Positions 27,034 to 36,694 of a DNA stretch of 64,000 nt are shown here, piece by piece. A program made the position numbers and the translations under genes. Numbering within the stretch: position 1 is the stretch's first letter; each line of letters begins with the position of its first letter. This stretch comes from Butyrivibrio proteoclasticus. GTDB lineage: Bacteria; Bacillota; Clostridia; Lachnospirales; Lachnospiraceae. The stretch covers positions 1 through 64,000 of the forward strand of contig NZ_FOXO01000018.1 in assembly GCF_900115735.1 (NCBI RefSeq), written 5' to 3'. The notes under the pieces were generated by a model. The model did no database searches, was not told the origin of the DNA, and saw only the letters and a program-made list of their open reading frames with translations.

Positions 27034-27816
27034 ATGTACGGAATATTCATGGAGTGCTGGGTTGCACTGAAATTGTATGGCGGAAATGGAGTGCTGCTTT
27101 TAATGTTTTTGGCAGCTGCTATCTACATTGTAGCCAGTGAAAAAGATATAAAAAAGAAAATCGTTTTAGGCATATTGCCGCTTGTGATCCTTGCAGGATT
27201 TCTTTTCCCTGTTACCAAGATTGTTTATGTGGCGCTGTTTGATGATGGTAGCGATACATATTACAGGATACTGTGGCTTATTCCTATGTACGTGGTTATA
27301 GGATATGGTGCCTGTAAGGCTGTCATGAACTTCAAAAAGGACGCTGTAAGAAGAGGGATGTTGGCTCTTATATTATTGATAATTGCTGTGACAGGCTCTT
27401 TTGTCTATGCCAATCAGTATATGTCAAAGGCTGAGAATCTCTACCACATTCCTCAAAACGTTATTGATATCTGTGATGTCATAGCGCCTGAGGATGGTGA
27501 GCCCAGAGTCAGAGCAGCATTCCCTTCAGAGCTTGTGCATTTCGTAAGACAATACAATACAGATATACTCATGCCCTATGGCCGCGAGATGGTTGTAACA
27601 CAGTGGGATTATTACAATGCTGTGTATGAAGTTATGGAAAAGCCGGAGACAATAGATGCCACAGCACTTTTGGAGGCGACCAGGCAGACAAAATGCAGAT
27701 ACATAGTGTTATCTGACAGCAGGCAGATAGACCAAAGCCTTGAAGAGTTGGGGCTTAACGTCATAGCAAATATTGATGGTTATACGGTTTATGAGGATGA
27801 AGAAGTAAGCGGGTAA
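27034..27816 (+). CDS. DUF6077-like protein, C-terminal part
   Basis: The 260-residue protein has about four helices in its first 130 residues and then a soluble region (AFPSELVHFVRQ...VVTQWDYYN) like the tails of GT-C-type proteins in this locus. The ATG at 27034 has GAGG eight bases upstream, so it could be translated as a separate polypeptide; a GTG at 27013 overlaps the previous gene. It is in the +1 frame relative to the preceding partner. Either a split two-subunit enzyme or the downstream half of a frameshifted gene. Confidence 0.55.
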   Translation: MYGIFMECWVALKLYGGNGVLLLMFLAAAIYIVASEKDIKKKIVLGILPLVILAGFLFPVTKIVYVALFDDGSDTYYRILWLIPMYVVIGYGACKAVMNFKKDAVRRGMLALILLIIAVTGSFVYANQYMSKAENLYHIPQNVIDICDVIAPEDGEPRVRAAFPSELVHFVRQYNTDILMPYGREMVVTQWDYYNAVYEVMEKPETIDATALLEATRQTKCRYIVLSDSRQIDQSLEELGLNVIANIDGYTVYEDEEVSG

Positions 27817-27847
27817 TATTAACAGGTGACAGTGTTTAAGGATAATT

Positions 27848-30064
27848 ATGAGAAAGACCAGGCAGATTTTTTATATATGTTTTGTCTTCGTGGTTCTTTT
27901 AGGAATCTGCGTTGTTTATAACAATATTGAAAAAGAAGAAAATAACTCTCCTGTAGTCATTACTGAAGTGTGCATTCACAATGAAACAGCCTCTTATGAT
28001 GAGAATGGAAATTACGGTGCGGATTATGTTGAATTGTACAATAAATCAGATAGAACTGTTAGTTTATTGAACTGGGGACTTTCTGACAGCAACAAGAATA
28101 AGAGGAAGTTTCTTTTCCCCGATATTGCTATTGAACCCAGGCAATGCATAATTGTTTGGTGCAATGAAGATACGGTTCCAGCTAAAGATTATCGAGACGA
28201 GTATGTTCCCAGAGATGTACATGGGGTGAACTTTAAACTTTCCGGTGGTGAACGAGTCATACTGACCGATGCTGAAGGTAGTTATGTGGATGGAGTTGTT
28301 ATATCGGATAATGTCCCGGATAACGAGGTTTTGGCTTGCACATTGGATAATTATTCAGAATATACAGTTACAGAGTCAACGCCTTATTATGTTTCGGAAA
28401 AAATACAGCCTGTTTCAAAAAGTATAGAAAATGTTGAAAAACCTTTATTTTCAGTTGATGGAGGTTGGTTTGAAAGTGATATTTTGGTAGAAATTACAGC
28501 AAAAGAGGGGGATATATATTATACGCTTGATGGTTCAGATCCGGACGAGACTTCCATTAAGTATATCGGGCCTATAACTATTACAAACAGGACAGATGAA
28601 GCTAATATTTATTCTGGAATAGAAGGTATTGCCACACAAAATGCTTATATTCCGGATTTTAACGTCGATAAAGGAACTGTCCTAAGAGCAGTAGCCATCA
28701 TTAATGGTAAAAAAAGTGATATCACATCCCAAACTTATTTTGTGGGGCTTGATAAAAATGAATATGAGGGAGTATCTATAATGTCGATAACGGCTTCACC
28801 CGAAGATTTATTTGGCTATGAGCATGGGATATATGTGGCAGGAGCCGTTTACGACAATTATTTAAGTAAAGTTAAAGAAGAGGCTCTGATTCAAGATTAT
28901 GATCAGTACTATGCGAACTTTGCAAAGGAAGGAAAAGGCTGGGAGAGAGAGGCGCAGATAGAATATTTTACGCCTGATCATACCAAGGTTCTTGAGCAAA
29001 ATATAGGATTAAGAATTCATGGCTATGGCTCTGTTAGATTTAATCAGAAAAGTTTTAGTCTCTATGCCAGAGAAGAATATGACAAAAGCCCTGTTTTTAA
29101 CTATGATTTTTATCAGGATGGAAGCTCATATGACAAGCTTGTTCTTAGAAATGGCGGCGGCAATGAGGATATGTATATCAGCAAGATAAGAGATATATTT
29201 AATCAATCGCTTGTGTCTGACAGGAATATTGGAACCCAGAAAGCAATACCCTGTGCTGTTTTTTTAAACGGTGAATATTGGGGGTTATATAATCTTCAGG
29301 AAAAAGTATCTGAGAGCTATATAAGTCAAAAATATGGTGTTGACGAATCCAACGTTGCCCTCATAAGAACAAAACAGAATGGCTATGTGGCAACAAAGAA
29401 TGTGGATTTAGAAGCTTATAATAATATAATTTGTTTCATAATGAACAACGACATGGCTGATCATGAGAATTATGAAAAAGTCAGTGATATGATAGATGTT
29501 CAAAGTTGTATTGATTATTATTGTATGGAAATATATACAGCTAATAGTGATGCTTACGGAAATAATTGGGCAGTCTGGTTCTCGCGGGAGAAGGGAGATT
29601 CTGAGTATGAGGATTGCAGATTAAGATGGCTGGCTTATGACCTTGATATAACAGATAATCTCATAATGGAGGAGAATACTGCAGATGTGAACTCCTTTGT
29701 TGAGGGTAACTGGTATGAGACGCCTCCGCTTTCAGAGGATAATCTTTTTTCACATCTTATTCAGAATTCAGAGTTTAAAGAAAGGTTTATACAAACCTTT
29801 ACTGAAATGGCAGAGACAAATTTTAGTTATAATGAGGTATCTGGGAAACTGTGGTCTCTTGCTGCTGTTTACAGGAATCAGACCATTAAATCCCACGAAA
29901 GATTCAGGGGGAATTATTTGCTGGACGAGTATCCGTTGCAGGGATATGAACCACCTTACGATGATGATGACTATGGCAATGATATTGGGATAATTGATGC
30001 ATTTTTCAGAGACAGAGCAGACTATATTCTTAAGTACATGTATGAGGAACTTGGTGGTAATTGA
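27848..30064 (+). CDS. Membrane-anchored CotH-kinase-family protein with lamin-tail domain (copy 1)
   Basis: The 738-residue protein has an N-terminal anchor helix (about 7-24). Next comes a lamin-tail domain (VVITEVCIHN...GADYVELYN...CIIVWCNED, about 36-145), then a chitobiase-type C-terminal domain (YYTLDGSDPDE, about 200-300), and a CotH kinase region from about 320 to the end. In that last region LRIHGYGSVR, NGEYWGLYNLQEK and an acidic YDLDITDN stretch (about 595-605) fit a CotH fold. CotH proteins are secreted atypical kinases; the best-known member phosphorylates spore coat proteins. A role in phosphorylating surface proteins or glycan is inferred. A close tandem paralog follows. Confidence 0.8.
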   Translation: MRKTRQIFYICFVFVVLLGICVVYNNIEKEENNSPVVITEVCIHNETASYDENGNYGADYVELYNKSDRTVSLLNWGLSDSNKNKRKFLFPDIAIEPRQCIIVWCNEDTVPAKDYRDEYVPRDVHGVNFKLSGGERVILTDAEGSYVDGVVISDNVPDNEVLACTLDNYSEYTVTESTPYYVSEKIQPVSKSIENVEKPLFSVDGGWFESDILVEITAKEGDIYYTLDGSDPDETSIKYIGPITITNRTDEANIYSGIEGIATQNAYIPDFNVDKGTVLRAVAIINGKKSDITSQTYFVGLDKNEYEGVSIMSITASPEDLFGYEHGIYVAGAVYDNYLSKVKEEALIQDYDQYYANFAKEGKGWEREAQIEYFTPDHTKVLEQNIGLRIHGYGSVRFNQKSFSLYAREEYDKSPVFNYDFYQDGSSYDKLVLRNGGGNEDMYISKIRDIFNQSLVSDRNIGTQKAIPCAVFLNGEYWGLYNLQEKVSESYISQKYGVDESNVALIRTKQNGYVATKNVDLEAYNNIICFIMNNDMADHENYEKVSDMIDVQSCIDYYCMEIYTANSDAYGNNWAVWFSREKGDSEYEDCRLRWLAYDLDITDNLIMEENTADVNSFVEGNWYETPPLSEDNLFSHLIQNSEFKERFIQTFTEMAETNFSYNEVSGKLWSLAAVYRNQTIKSHERFRGNYLLDEYPLQGYEPPYDDDDYGNDIGIIDAFFRDRADYILKYMYEELGGN

Positions 30065-30117
30065 TACATTGAAGGCTGTAATCTGAGTATATCGAAAGTC
30101 CTTGGAAGAAATAGTTT

Positions 30118-32319
30118 ATGAGTAAAAAGAAAAGTCAGCTGATTTTTATAATAGGAATACTTTTGGCAGTTGTGTTGATTATATTTGTTTCTAAAGACAG
30201 AGACGAAAATCACCCTAAGATTATCATAAGTGAAATATGTGCCGGTAATTCAACTGCTGCTTATGACGATAACGGTGATTATGGCGCGGATTATATCGAA
30301 CTGTACAATTGTTCAGATGTGGATATCAATCTTGCAGGGTATGGTCTATCGGACAATTCTAAAAAGCTGTCAAAATTTGTTTTTCCTGATATATTGATTC
30401 CTGCCGGGCAGTGTATCATTGTATGGTGCAGTGCAAATGGTGATGATTCTTTGGCATACAGAGAGGATTATGTTCCTGTAGATTTGCACTGCAGTGAGTT
30501 TAAACTTTCTAATGGGGAAATGTGCATATTAACTGATATGTCGGGAGCAGTTGTGAGCAGTGTGGCTGTTTCTGAAGATTTAGCTAAGAATATGTCTTTG
30601 GCAATTAGCAAGAATAATATGCTGGAATACAAGGTTTCGGATCCATCGCCATATTATGTAGAAGATGAAGTGAACAATGCTGAAATTGCAACGATTTCCG
30701 AGCCGTTATTTTCCGTCTCTGGGGGATGGTATACTGAAGGTTTTGAACTTGAACTTTTCTCGGACGAAGGGGAAATATATTATACTTTGGATGGTAGTGA
30801 TCCCGATGAGAATTCAACAAAGTATTGTGGTGCCATCGAAATAAACAACCGGTCTGAAGAACCCAATATTTATTCTGCAATTGATGGGATTTCTTCGGAA
30901 AACGAATGGCATCCTGATTATCCTGTTGATAAATGTACTGTTGTAAAAGCAGTTGCTATATCAGAAACTGGATCAAGCAGGATTACATCTGAGACATATT
31001 TTGTAGGGCTTGACGAGGAGGATTATGAAGGCATTTCCTTGATATCCCTCTCGGTTTCACCTGAAGATTTTTTTGGTTACGATAATGGTATATATGTATT
31101 CGGAAGGGTAAGAGAATTATTTGAAAAAAAGTATGATTTAAGTACATACAGTGGTGATTCTACAGCCTTTTACAATTATTCTAAAAAAGGTCGTGGTTGG
31201 GAAAGAGAAGTTAATTTGGAATTCTTTTCATCTGACCATGAAAAGGTTTATGAAAAGACCGCGGGGATACGTATTCATGGTGGATGGACAAGGCAGCAGA
31301 ATCAAAAGAATTTTCAGATTTATGCAAGAGAAGAGTACGATGGCGCTGCTTCTTTTGACTATGACTTTTTTGGAAACGGAAATGAATATGACAAGCTCAT
31401 GTTAAGGGCCGGTGGTTCTACAGACACATTTGTTACAAAGATACGGGATGTTTTTTGTCAGTCCCTGGTTGAAAACAGAGATGTGGGAACTCAAAGAGCA
31501 ATTCCCTGCGCAGTTTTTCTAAATTGTGAATACTGGGGACTTTATAATCTGCAGGAAACCATAGGTACGAGCTATATAGAAGAGTATTATGGAGTAAAGA
31601 CTGATAATACAATAATTATTAAAAATGGTGAGACAAGAACGGATAATCTTGAAGATGTAGCTCTTTATGATGAAATGGTTTCTTTTGTTTCAAGAAATGA
31701 CATGTCTATAGAGGAAAACTATAGGAAAGTAGAGCAAATGATAGACATTCAGAGTCTTATAGACTACTATTCTATAGAGATTTATTTGGGAAACGGTGAC
31801 ACTATCGAAAATAATTACGCAGTATGGAGAAGCCGTAATTATGGAGATGGCGAGTATGAAGATTGCAAGTGGAGATGGCTGTTATTTGACCTTGATGATA
31901 CCTGCAATATGAATATTGGTTGCAACACGCCGGATATAGATTCTTTTATGACGGGAAATTATTATGACGTTAATCCTCTTGACGGAGATGAACTTTTTTC
32001 ATCGCTTATAAAAAATGATGAATTCAAGGAAAGGTTTATTAGTTCTTTTATCGAGATTGCGGAAACGAATTTTAATTATGACATTGTTTCAGAAAAGCTC
32101 TGGAAAATGGCATCGGTTTACTGGAATGCCACGGTTAAGTCCAACAACAGATTCAGGGGAGATGTGTGGCTGGAGGAATATCCGCTTAATGAGGAGTATG
32201 AAGCTCCTTATGATGATGATGACTATGGGCAGGATATCGGACTTATAGATACCTTTTTCAGGGAAAGAGCAGGGTATATAATAAACTACATGTATGAGGA
32301 TTTGGGGATTACCAATTAA
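30118..32319 (+). CDS. Membrane-anchored CotH-kinase-family protein with lamin-tail domain (copy 2)
   Basis: The 733-residue paralog repeats the order of the preceding protein: anchor helix (about 7-22), lamin-tail domain (IIISEICAGN...GADYIELYN...CIIVWCSAN), chitobiase-type domain with YYTLDGSDPDE, and a CotH region with IRIHGGWTRQ, NCEYWGLYNLQE and FDLDDTCN. Both end in nearly the same APYDDDDYG...INYMYEDLG tail. The pair is an obvious tandem duplication that has diverged, most in the CotH substrate-facing loops. It precedes LicD, so both may belong to a phosphorylation step outside the cell. Confidence 0.8.
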   Translation: MSKKKSQLIFIIGILLAVVLIIFVSKDRDENHPKIIISEICAGNSTAAYDDNGDYGADYIELYNCSDVDINLAGYGLSDNSKKLSKFVFPDILIPAGQCIIVWCSANGDDSLAYREDYVPVDLHCSEFKLSNGEMCILTDMSGAVVSSVAVSEDLAKNMSLAISKNNMLEYKVSDPSPYYVEDEVNNAEIATISEPLFSVSGGWYTEGFELELFSDEGEIYYTLDGSDPDENSTKYCGAIEINNRSEEPNIYSAIDGISSENEWHPDYPVDKCTVVKAVAISETGSSRITSETYFVGLDEEDYEGISLISLSVSPEDFFGYDNGIYVFGRVRELFEKKYDLSTYSGDSTAFYNYSKKGRGWEREVNLEFFSSDHEKVYEKTAGIRIHGGWTRQQNQKNFQIYAREEYDGAASFDYDFFGNGNEYDKLMLRAGGSTDTFVTKIRDVFCQSLVENRDVGTQRAIPCAVFLNCEYWGLYNLQETIGTSYIEEYYGVKTDNTIIIKNGETRTDNLEDVALYDEMVSFVSRNDMSIEENYRKVEQMIDIQSLIDYYSIEIYLGNGDTIENNYAVWRSRNYGDGEYEDCKWRWLLFDLDDTCNMNIGCNTPDIDSFMTGNYYDVNPLDGDELFSSLIKNDEFKERFISSFIEIAETNFNYDIVSEKLWKMASVYWNATVKSNNRFRGDVWLEEYPLNEEYEAPYDDDDYGQDIGLIDTFFRERAGYIINYMYEDLGITN

Positions 32320-32349
32320 GGAAATAAAGGAAGCAGTGTTTTAAGTTTT

Positions 32350-33219
32350 ATGGAAAAAGAAGTACAGGATTATTTAGACAGAGTGCATGAATCAGATTTT
32401 GCCATGCTCTCTGAAGTTGACAGGATTTGTAAAAAGTATGATATACAGTATTTTCTGCATGGAGGAACATTCCTTGGAGCAGTGAGGCACCAGGATTTTA
32501 TTCCATGGGATGATGATGTGGATATTTTATTTTTGAGAGAGGATTATGAGAGATTTCTTGATGCATTTGAGAAAGAAGCTAATCCCAGATTTAAGCTGCT
32601 CAGATTTGAGAGATATCCACAGTTCTTCGATTTTATCAGCAAGATTGCAGATATGGATCTGACATATGAAGGTACCACATTCGGAGCTGAGGATTTTTAT
32701 AATAACAGGTATTCTCATCCAACTCTTGATTTGTTTGTTTTTGATATAGAGGCAGACAATCACAAGTGGCAGCTTACAAAGATGAAACTTTTATATGCCC
32801 TTGCTATGGGACACAGGCCCTATGTTGACTACAGTAAGTTCAATGGAGTTATGAAGGTGGTGGCATTTTTGCTTGCAAGTATTGGAAAAATGATTCCGTT
32901 TAAAAAGATTGCAGGGAAGTATGTTGGGCTCCAGATTCAGGGCGGAATTGCCAGACTTTCAAAAGGCAGTGACGATAAGTTCTATGATGGTAAAAAAGTA
33001 CTGTTTATATCTAATGAACAGCCGGATCCAAGGTACTGGGGACTTGACTTTGACGTGGAGCACTTAGTGTATGGCCCTGATACAGCTCTTATCAGGGGAA
33101 AAGAATTCCCTATTCCCAAGCTCCATGATAAGTGGCTAAAAAAGACATATGGAAATTATATGGCGCTTCCTCCAAAGGAAAAGCAAGTGCCTATGCATGT
33201 TAATATAATTAAAGACTGA
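32350..33219 (+). CDS. LicD-family phosphotransferase
   Basis: The 289-residue protein has the LicD signature FLHGGTFLGAVRHQDFIPWDDDVD with Asp54-Asp56 and Asp58 as metal ligands. LicD-type enzymes move a phosphorylated alcohol (phosphocholine, ribitol phosphate or similar) from a CDP carrier to a glycan. The adjacent gene codes for a CDP-forming cytidylyltransferase, so the two probably supply and transfer the same group. The ribosome binding site AAGGAAG lies rather far upstream. The identity of the transferred group is not visible from sequence. Confidence 0.87.
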   Translation: MEKEVQDYLDRVHESDFAMLSEVDRICKKYDIQYFLHGGTFLGAVRHQDFIPWDDDVDILFLREDYERFLDAFEKEANPRFKLLRFERYPQFFDFISKIADMDLTYEGTTFGAEDFYNNRYSHPTLDLFVFDIEADNHKWQLTKMKLLYALAMGHRPYVDYSKFNGVMKVVAFLLASIGKMIPFKKIAGKYVGLQIQGGIARLSKGSDDKFYDGKKVLFISNEQPDPRYWGLDFDVEHLVYGPDTALIRGKEFPIPKLHDKWLKKTYGNYMALPPKEKQVPMHVNIIKD

Positions 33220-33268
33220 TCTTGTTTTTTAGATATTTTAATTCTTGGTTACGAAAAGAGGTTAGATT

Positions 33269-33982
33269 ATGAAAACTGTAGCACTGATCATTGCAGGTGG
33301 CACAGGAGCCAGAATGCATCAGGATATTCCAAAACAGTTTCTGACGGTAAATGAAAAGCCGGTTATTGTATATACTTTGGAGGCATTTCAGAACCATCCG
33401 GAGATAGATTCAATTGCAGTTGTCTGTGTAGATGGATGGGAGCAGATGCTTTTGGCTTATGCCAGGCAGTTTAATATAACAAAGCTTGAGCATGTGGTCA
33501 AAGGCGGAGAAAACGGACAGGGCTCAATTCGAAATGGAGTTTATGAGTTGGAGAAGTTTTTTGATAAAGATGACATTGTTCTTATACATGATGCCATCAG
33601 ACCTATGGTTTCAGCAGAGATCATATCAGACTGTATCATGAAAACAAAACAGTATGGTAATGCTATAACTGCTATTCCTTGTGCAGAGGCTATGCTTACA
33701 ACAGACGACGGAGTAGTATCTGAACAGTCTTACTCAAGGGATAAATTAAAGAGAACTCAGACTCCGCAGGGCTTTAAAATAGGGGAAATCTGTGATCTTC
33801 ACAGAAAGGCTCTTGAAAAGGGAATCACTGCTTCAGTTGCTTCCTGTACTCTTATGATCGAGATGGGAAAAAAGGTGTATTTTTCACAAGGTTCTGAAAA
33901 GAATATCAAGCTCACAACAGTAGATGACATCGATATTTTTAAGGCACTTCTTATGAGTAAGAGAAGTGAGTGGCTTAAGTAA
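33269..33982 (+). CDS. IspD/TarI-family cytidylyltransferase
   Basis: The 237-residue enzyme has LIIAGGTGARM...PKQF at its start, IHDAIRPMVS and RTQTPQGFKIGE, and ends NIKLTTVDDIDIF. These match both IspD (methylerythritol cytidylyltransferase) and TarI (ribitol-5-phosphate cytidylyltransferase); the IHDAIRP form and the LicD neighbour favour the TarI side. It would make a CDP-alditol-phosphate donor for LicD. No TarJ-type reductase is next to it, so the alcohol phosphate must be made elsewhere or be a different molecule. AGAGG precedes the ATG. Confidence 0.82.
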   Translation: MKTVALIIAGGTGARMHQDIPKQFLTVNEKPVIVYTLEAFQNHPEIDSIAVVCVDGWEQMLLAYARQFNITKLEHVVKGGENGQGSIRNGVYELEKFFDKDDIVLIHDAIRPMVSAEIISDCIMKTKQYGNAITAIPCAEAMLTTDDGVVSEQSYSRDKLKRTQTPQGFKIGEICDLHRKALEKGITASVASCTLMIEMGKKVYFSQGSEKNIKLTTVDDIDIFKALLMSKRSEWLK

Positions 33983-33990
33983 GGGGAGTT

Positions 33991-35532
33991 ATGTTATTTA
34001 ATTCTTATGAGTTTTTGCTGGCTTTTATGCCGGTGTTTATTATTGGGTACTTTCTGATAAGACATTTCTATAGAGATGATGAGAAACTAATGAGACTGTG
34101 CAATTTGTGGATAATTGCAGGCTCATTAGTTTTTTATGCGCTTTTTGGAGTAAAGAATCTCATGGTCCTTGCAGCAAGCATTGTGATTAACGCTTGTTTT
34201 TTCCGTGGTTTTAAGCTTGGAACAATTGGAAAAGACAAGGGCGGTGGTTTTAATAAAAAGATATTGGCAATTGGAATCTGCTTAAATATACTTAGTCTTC
34301 TTTTCTTTAAGTTCAGTGGCGTATTCTTTCCGATTGCCATTAGTTTTTATACTTTTAATCAGATATCCTATCTTGTGGATTTCTATCGTGGAGACATAGA
34401 AAAGTTTGATCTATTAGAGTATCTTTCTTACATTCTGTTTTTCCCAAAACTTCTTCAGGGCCCTTTAATGAGGTATGATGATTTTGCCTGTCAGTTAAAA
34501 GAGTCAGCGAAAAAGAGTCTCGATTGGGAAATGGTAATGAGGGGACTTCTTCTTATTTCTCTGGGACTGTTTAAAAAGGTTATCCTTGCTGATACTATCG
34601 GACAGGCTGTGGATTATGGTTATAACAGTCTTGCAACTCTGGGCTGGTGGGAAGCAGTTCTTGTTGCAGTATTTTATTCATTTCAGCTTTATTTTGATTT
34701 TAGCGGATATTGCGATGTGGCCGGTGGAATCTGCATGATTTTAGGGTTTGAACTTAGTCTTAACTTTGATTCTCCATACAAAGCAGTAAATATAATTGAT
34801 TTTTGGAACAGGTGGCATATTACTCTCACAAAGTTTTTTACCGGATATATCTACATTCCGCTTGGAGGCAGCAGGAAAGGCCTTGTCAGGACCTATGCAA
34901 ATATCATGATAGTTTTCCTTGTAAGTGGGCTCTGGCATGGAAGCGGCTGGACATTTATAGTCTGGGGAGCTATGCATGGTGCTCTAAATGCAATAACAAG
35001 AGCGACTACTAATCTGACTGTCGGAAAAAAAGCAGATGGATTATCCACAAAACTGGATGAAAATCAAAGAGAAAACCACAAAGAAAACCACAATGAAATG
35101 CAGAGCGCTGTGGACAAAACACTTGTCTTTCTAAAAAAATGTGGAAAACGTCTCTTCACATTCATCTATGTCACAGCCGCCTGGGTATTTTTTAGGGCGA
35201 ACACAATTTCTGACGCATTACTTCTGTTTAAGCGTATGTTTAGTGGCGGAATCAGACCATACTACAGTGATTTTGCCAACTATTTCAGACTTGATGAGAT
35301 TTGGTATGTTTTTAAGCTTACTCCAATAGTGAATTTTAATTTTGCGTGGGATATGTGCATGTGGCTGTTCCTTGCTGCATCTGTTGTTATTGTGTTCTTT
35401 GGAAAGAGTGCCATAAATTATGCGAAAGAGTGCAGAATAGGTATTTTTACCACTCTTTTGACAGCTCTTTTGCTGGTATGGTGTGTGCTTAGCTTCGGAG
35501 GAGTAAGCACGTTTCTTTATATGAATTTCTGA
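33991..35532 (+). CDS. MBOAT-family O-acyltransferase (second copy)
   Basis: The 513-residue polytopic enzyme has the same order as the one at 22194: LLQGPLMRYDDF, the FWNRWHITLTKFFTGYIYIPLGG block and SGLWHGSGWTF with His316. A hydrophilic insert near residues 345-375, rich in Asn, Glu and His, is absent from the first copy. AAGGGGAG precedes the ATG, nine bases after the cytidylyltransferase gene. Its SGNH partner follows. Two such modules suggest two different acetylation sites or acceptors. Confidence 0.92.
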   Translation: MLFNSYEFLLAFMPVFIIGYFLIRHFYRDDEKLMRLCNLWIIAGSLVFYALFGVKNLMVLAASIVINACFFRGFKLGTIGKDKGGGFNKKILAIGICLNILSLLFFKFSGVFFPIAISFYTFNQISYLVDFYRGDIEKFDLLEYLSYILFFPKLLQGPLMRYDDFACQLKESAKKSLDWEMVMRGLLLISLGLFKKVILADTIGQAVDYGYNSLATLGWWEAVLVAVFYSFQLYFDFSGYCDVAGGICMILGFELSLNFDSPYKAVNIIDFWNRWHITLTKFFTGYIYIPLGGSRKGLVRTYANIMIVFLVSGLWHGSGWTFIVWGAMHGALNAITRATTNLTVGKKADGLSTKLDENQRENHKENHNEMQSAVDKTLVFLKKCGKRLFTFIYVTAAWVFFRANTISDALLLFKRMFSGGIRPYYSDFANYFRLDEIWYVFKLTPIVNFNFAWDMCMWLFLAASVVIVFFGKSAINYAKECRIGIFTTLLTALLLVWCVLSFGGVSTFLYMNF

Positions 35533-35598
35533 TGAGAGTGGAAATTATAGTGTTATTTTAAATTTTTGAGATTATCTGGTTTGGGGATAGTTAATTTG

Positions 35599-36678
35599 AT
35601 GGATAAAAAAAACAGGTTTAGAAAACAATTTATAGTGTTAATAGTATTGGTATTAGCGGCGTTCTCCATTTGCAGTGCGGTAGTGATCTATGTGGATCCT
35701 TTTTTTCACTATCATGCGCCGCTTAAGGGCTTTCCGTATGTGGTGGACAATCAGCTTAGTCAGAATCCCGGTATGGCCAAAAACATGGAATATGAGGGAT
35801 GCATCATCGGTTCATCTATGACAGTTAATTTTGATACAGATGATTTTAAAGAGTTACTTAATGTGAATACAATTAAGCTCAGCTATAGTGGAGCGTATCC
35901 TAAGGATGACTACAACATTTTATCGATTGTTTTTGATAAGGATACATATGCCAGAAAGAATGGTGATGTAAAAGCTGTGTTTTTTGCTATGGATATTCCA
36001 ACTATGACTGCTGATATTAAGACTACAAAGTATCCGCTTCCGGAATATCTGTATGATAAGAACTACCTGAACGATGTGAAATATCTGCTAAATAAGGATG
36101 TACTTTTGCAGTACATTATGCGACCAATGATTCAGGGGCAGGGATCTGATCTGTCAGAAATATATGCAAGCTGGTGGACACCTGATTATTATAATATTCA
36201 GTGGGTAATGCATAACTATGATGAACCGGAGTATGTGGAAAAAGAGACGGCAGCAGATGCTTTTTTGCCTCAAACGAAAGAAAACCTTGAGGTAAATATT
36301 CTTCCTTTTGTGGAAAATAATCCTGATACACAGTTTTATTTCTTTTTCCCGCCATACAGCATTTTATACTGGCACAATGTAATGCAGGAAAATACATTTG
36401 AGGCTACATTTAATCAGTACAGTTATGTTGCTGACAGACTCCTTGAGTATGACAATGTGCATTTGTTCTATTTCCAGACCATGCCTGAAATACTGGATCT
36501 TAACAACTATGCGGACTATTCACATTATAAGCCCGACATTAACAGATTTATGGTAGAATGCTTTAAGGATGGGAGTTATGAGATACATTCATCAGAAGAA
36601 ATGAAGAGTGAACTTGGCAAAATGAGGGACATGATAGCAGCATTTGATTTTGATGAATTAATTAATAAAGAATGGTAA
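35599..36678 (+). CDS. Membrane-anchored SGNH-like partner of second MBOAT
   Basis: The 359-residue protein has one N-terminal helix (about 11-31), then VDPFFHYH and an extracytoplasmic SGNH-like domain with IIGSSM (Ser72-Ser73) and DYSHY (Asp306, His309) as the active-site residues. It belongs with the MBOAT gene directly upstream. It is shorter than the partner at 23682, lacking the extra acidic C-terminal part. The ATG at 35599 is chosen over a TTG at 35566 because it starts just before the basic stretch and the helix; the ribosome binding site (TTGGGGA) is weak. Confidence 0.78.
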   Translation: MDKKNRFRKQFIVLIVLVLAAFSICSAVVIYVDPFFHYHAPLKGFPYVVDNQLSQNPGMAKNMEYEGCIIGSSMTVNFDTDDFKELLNVNTIKLSYSGAYPKDDYNILSIVFDKDTYARKNGDVKAVFFAMDIPTMTADIKTTKYPLPEYLYDKNYLNDVKYLLNKDVLLQYIMRPMIQGQGSDLSEIYASWWTPDYYNIQWVMHNYDEPEYVEKETAADAFLPQTKENLEVNILPFVENNPDTQFYFFFPPYSILYWHNVMQENTFEATFNQYSYVADRLLEYDNVHLFYFQTMPEILDLNNYADYSHYKPDINRFMVECFKDGSYEIHSSEEMKSELGKMRDMIAAFDFDELINKEW

Positions 36679-36694
36679 AAGGATTTAAGGTGTT

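Noticed and set aside
26990..27040. Programmed ribosomal frameshift joining the two DUF6077-like frames
   Set aside because: No slippery heptamer, RF2-type site or downstream pseudoknot is evident; a mutation or two separate proteins are simpler.
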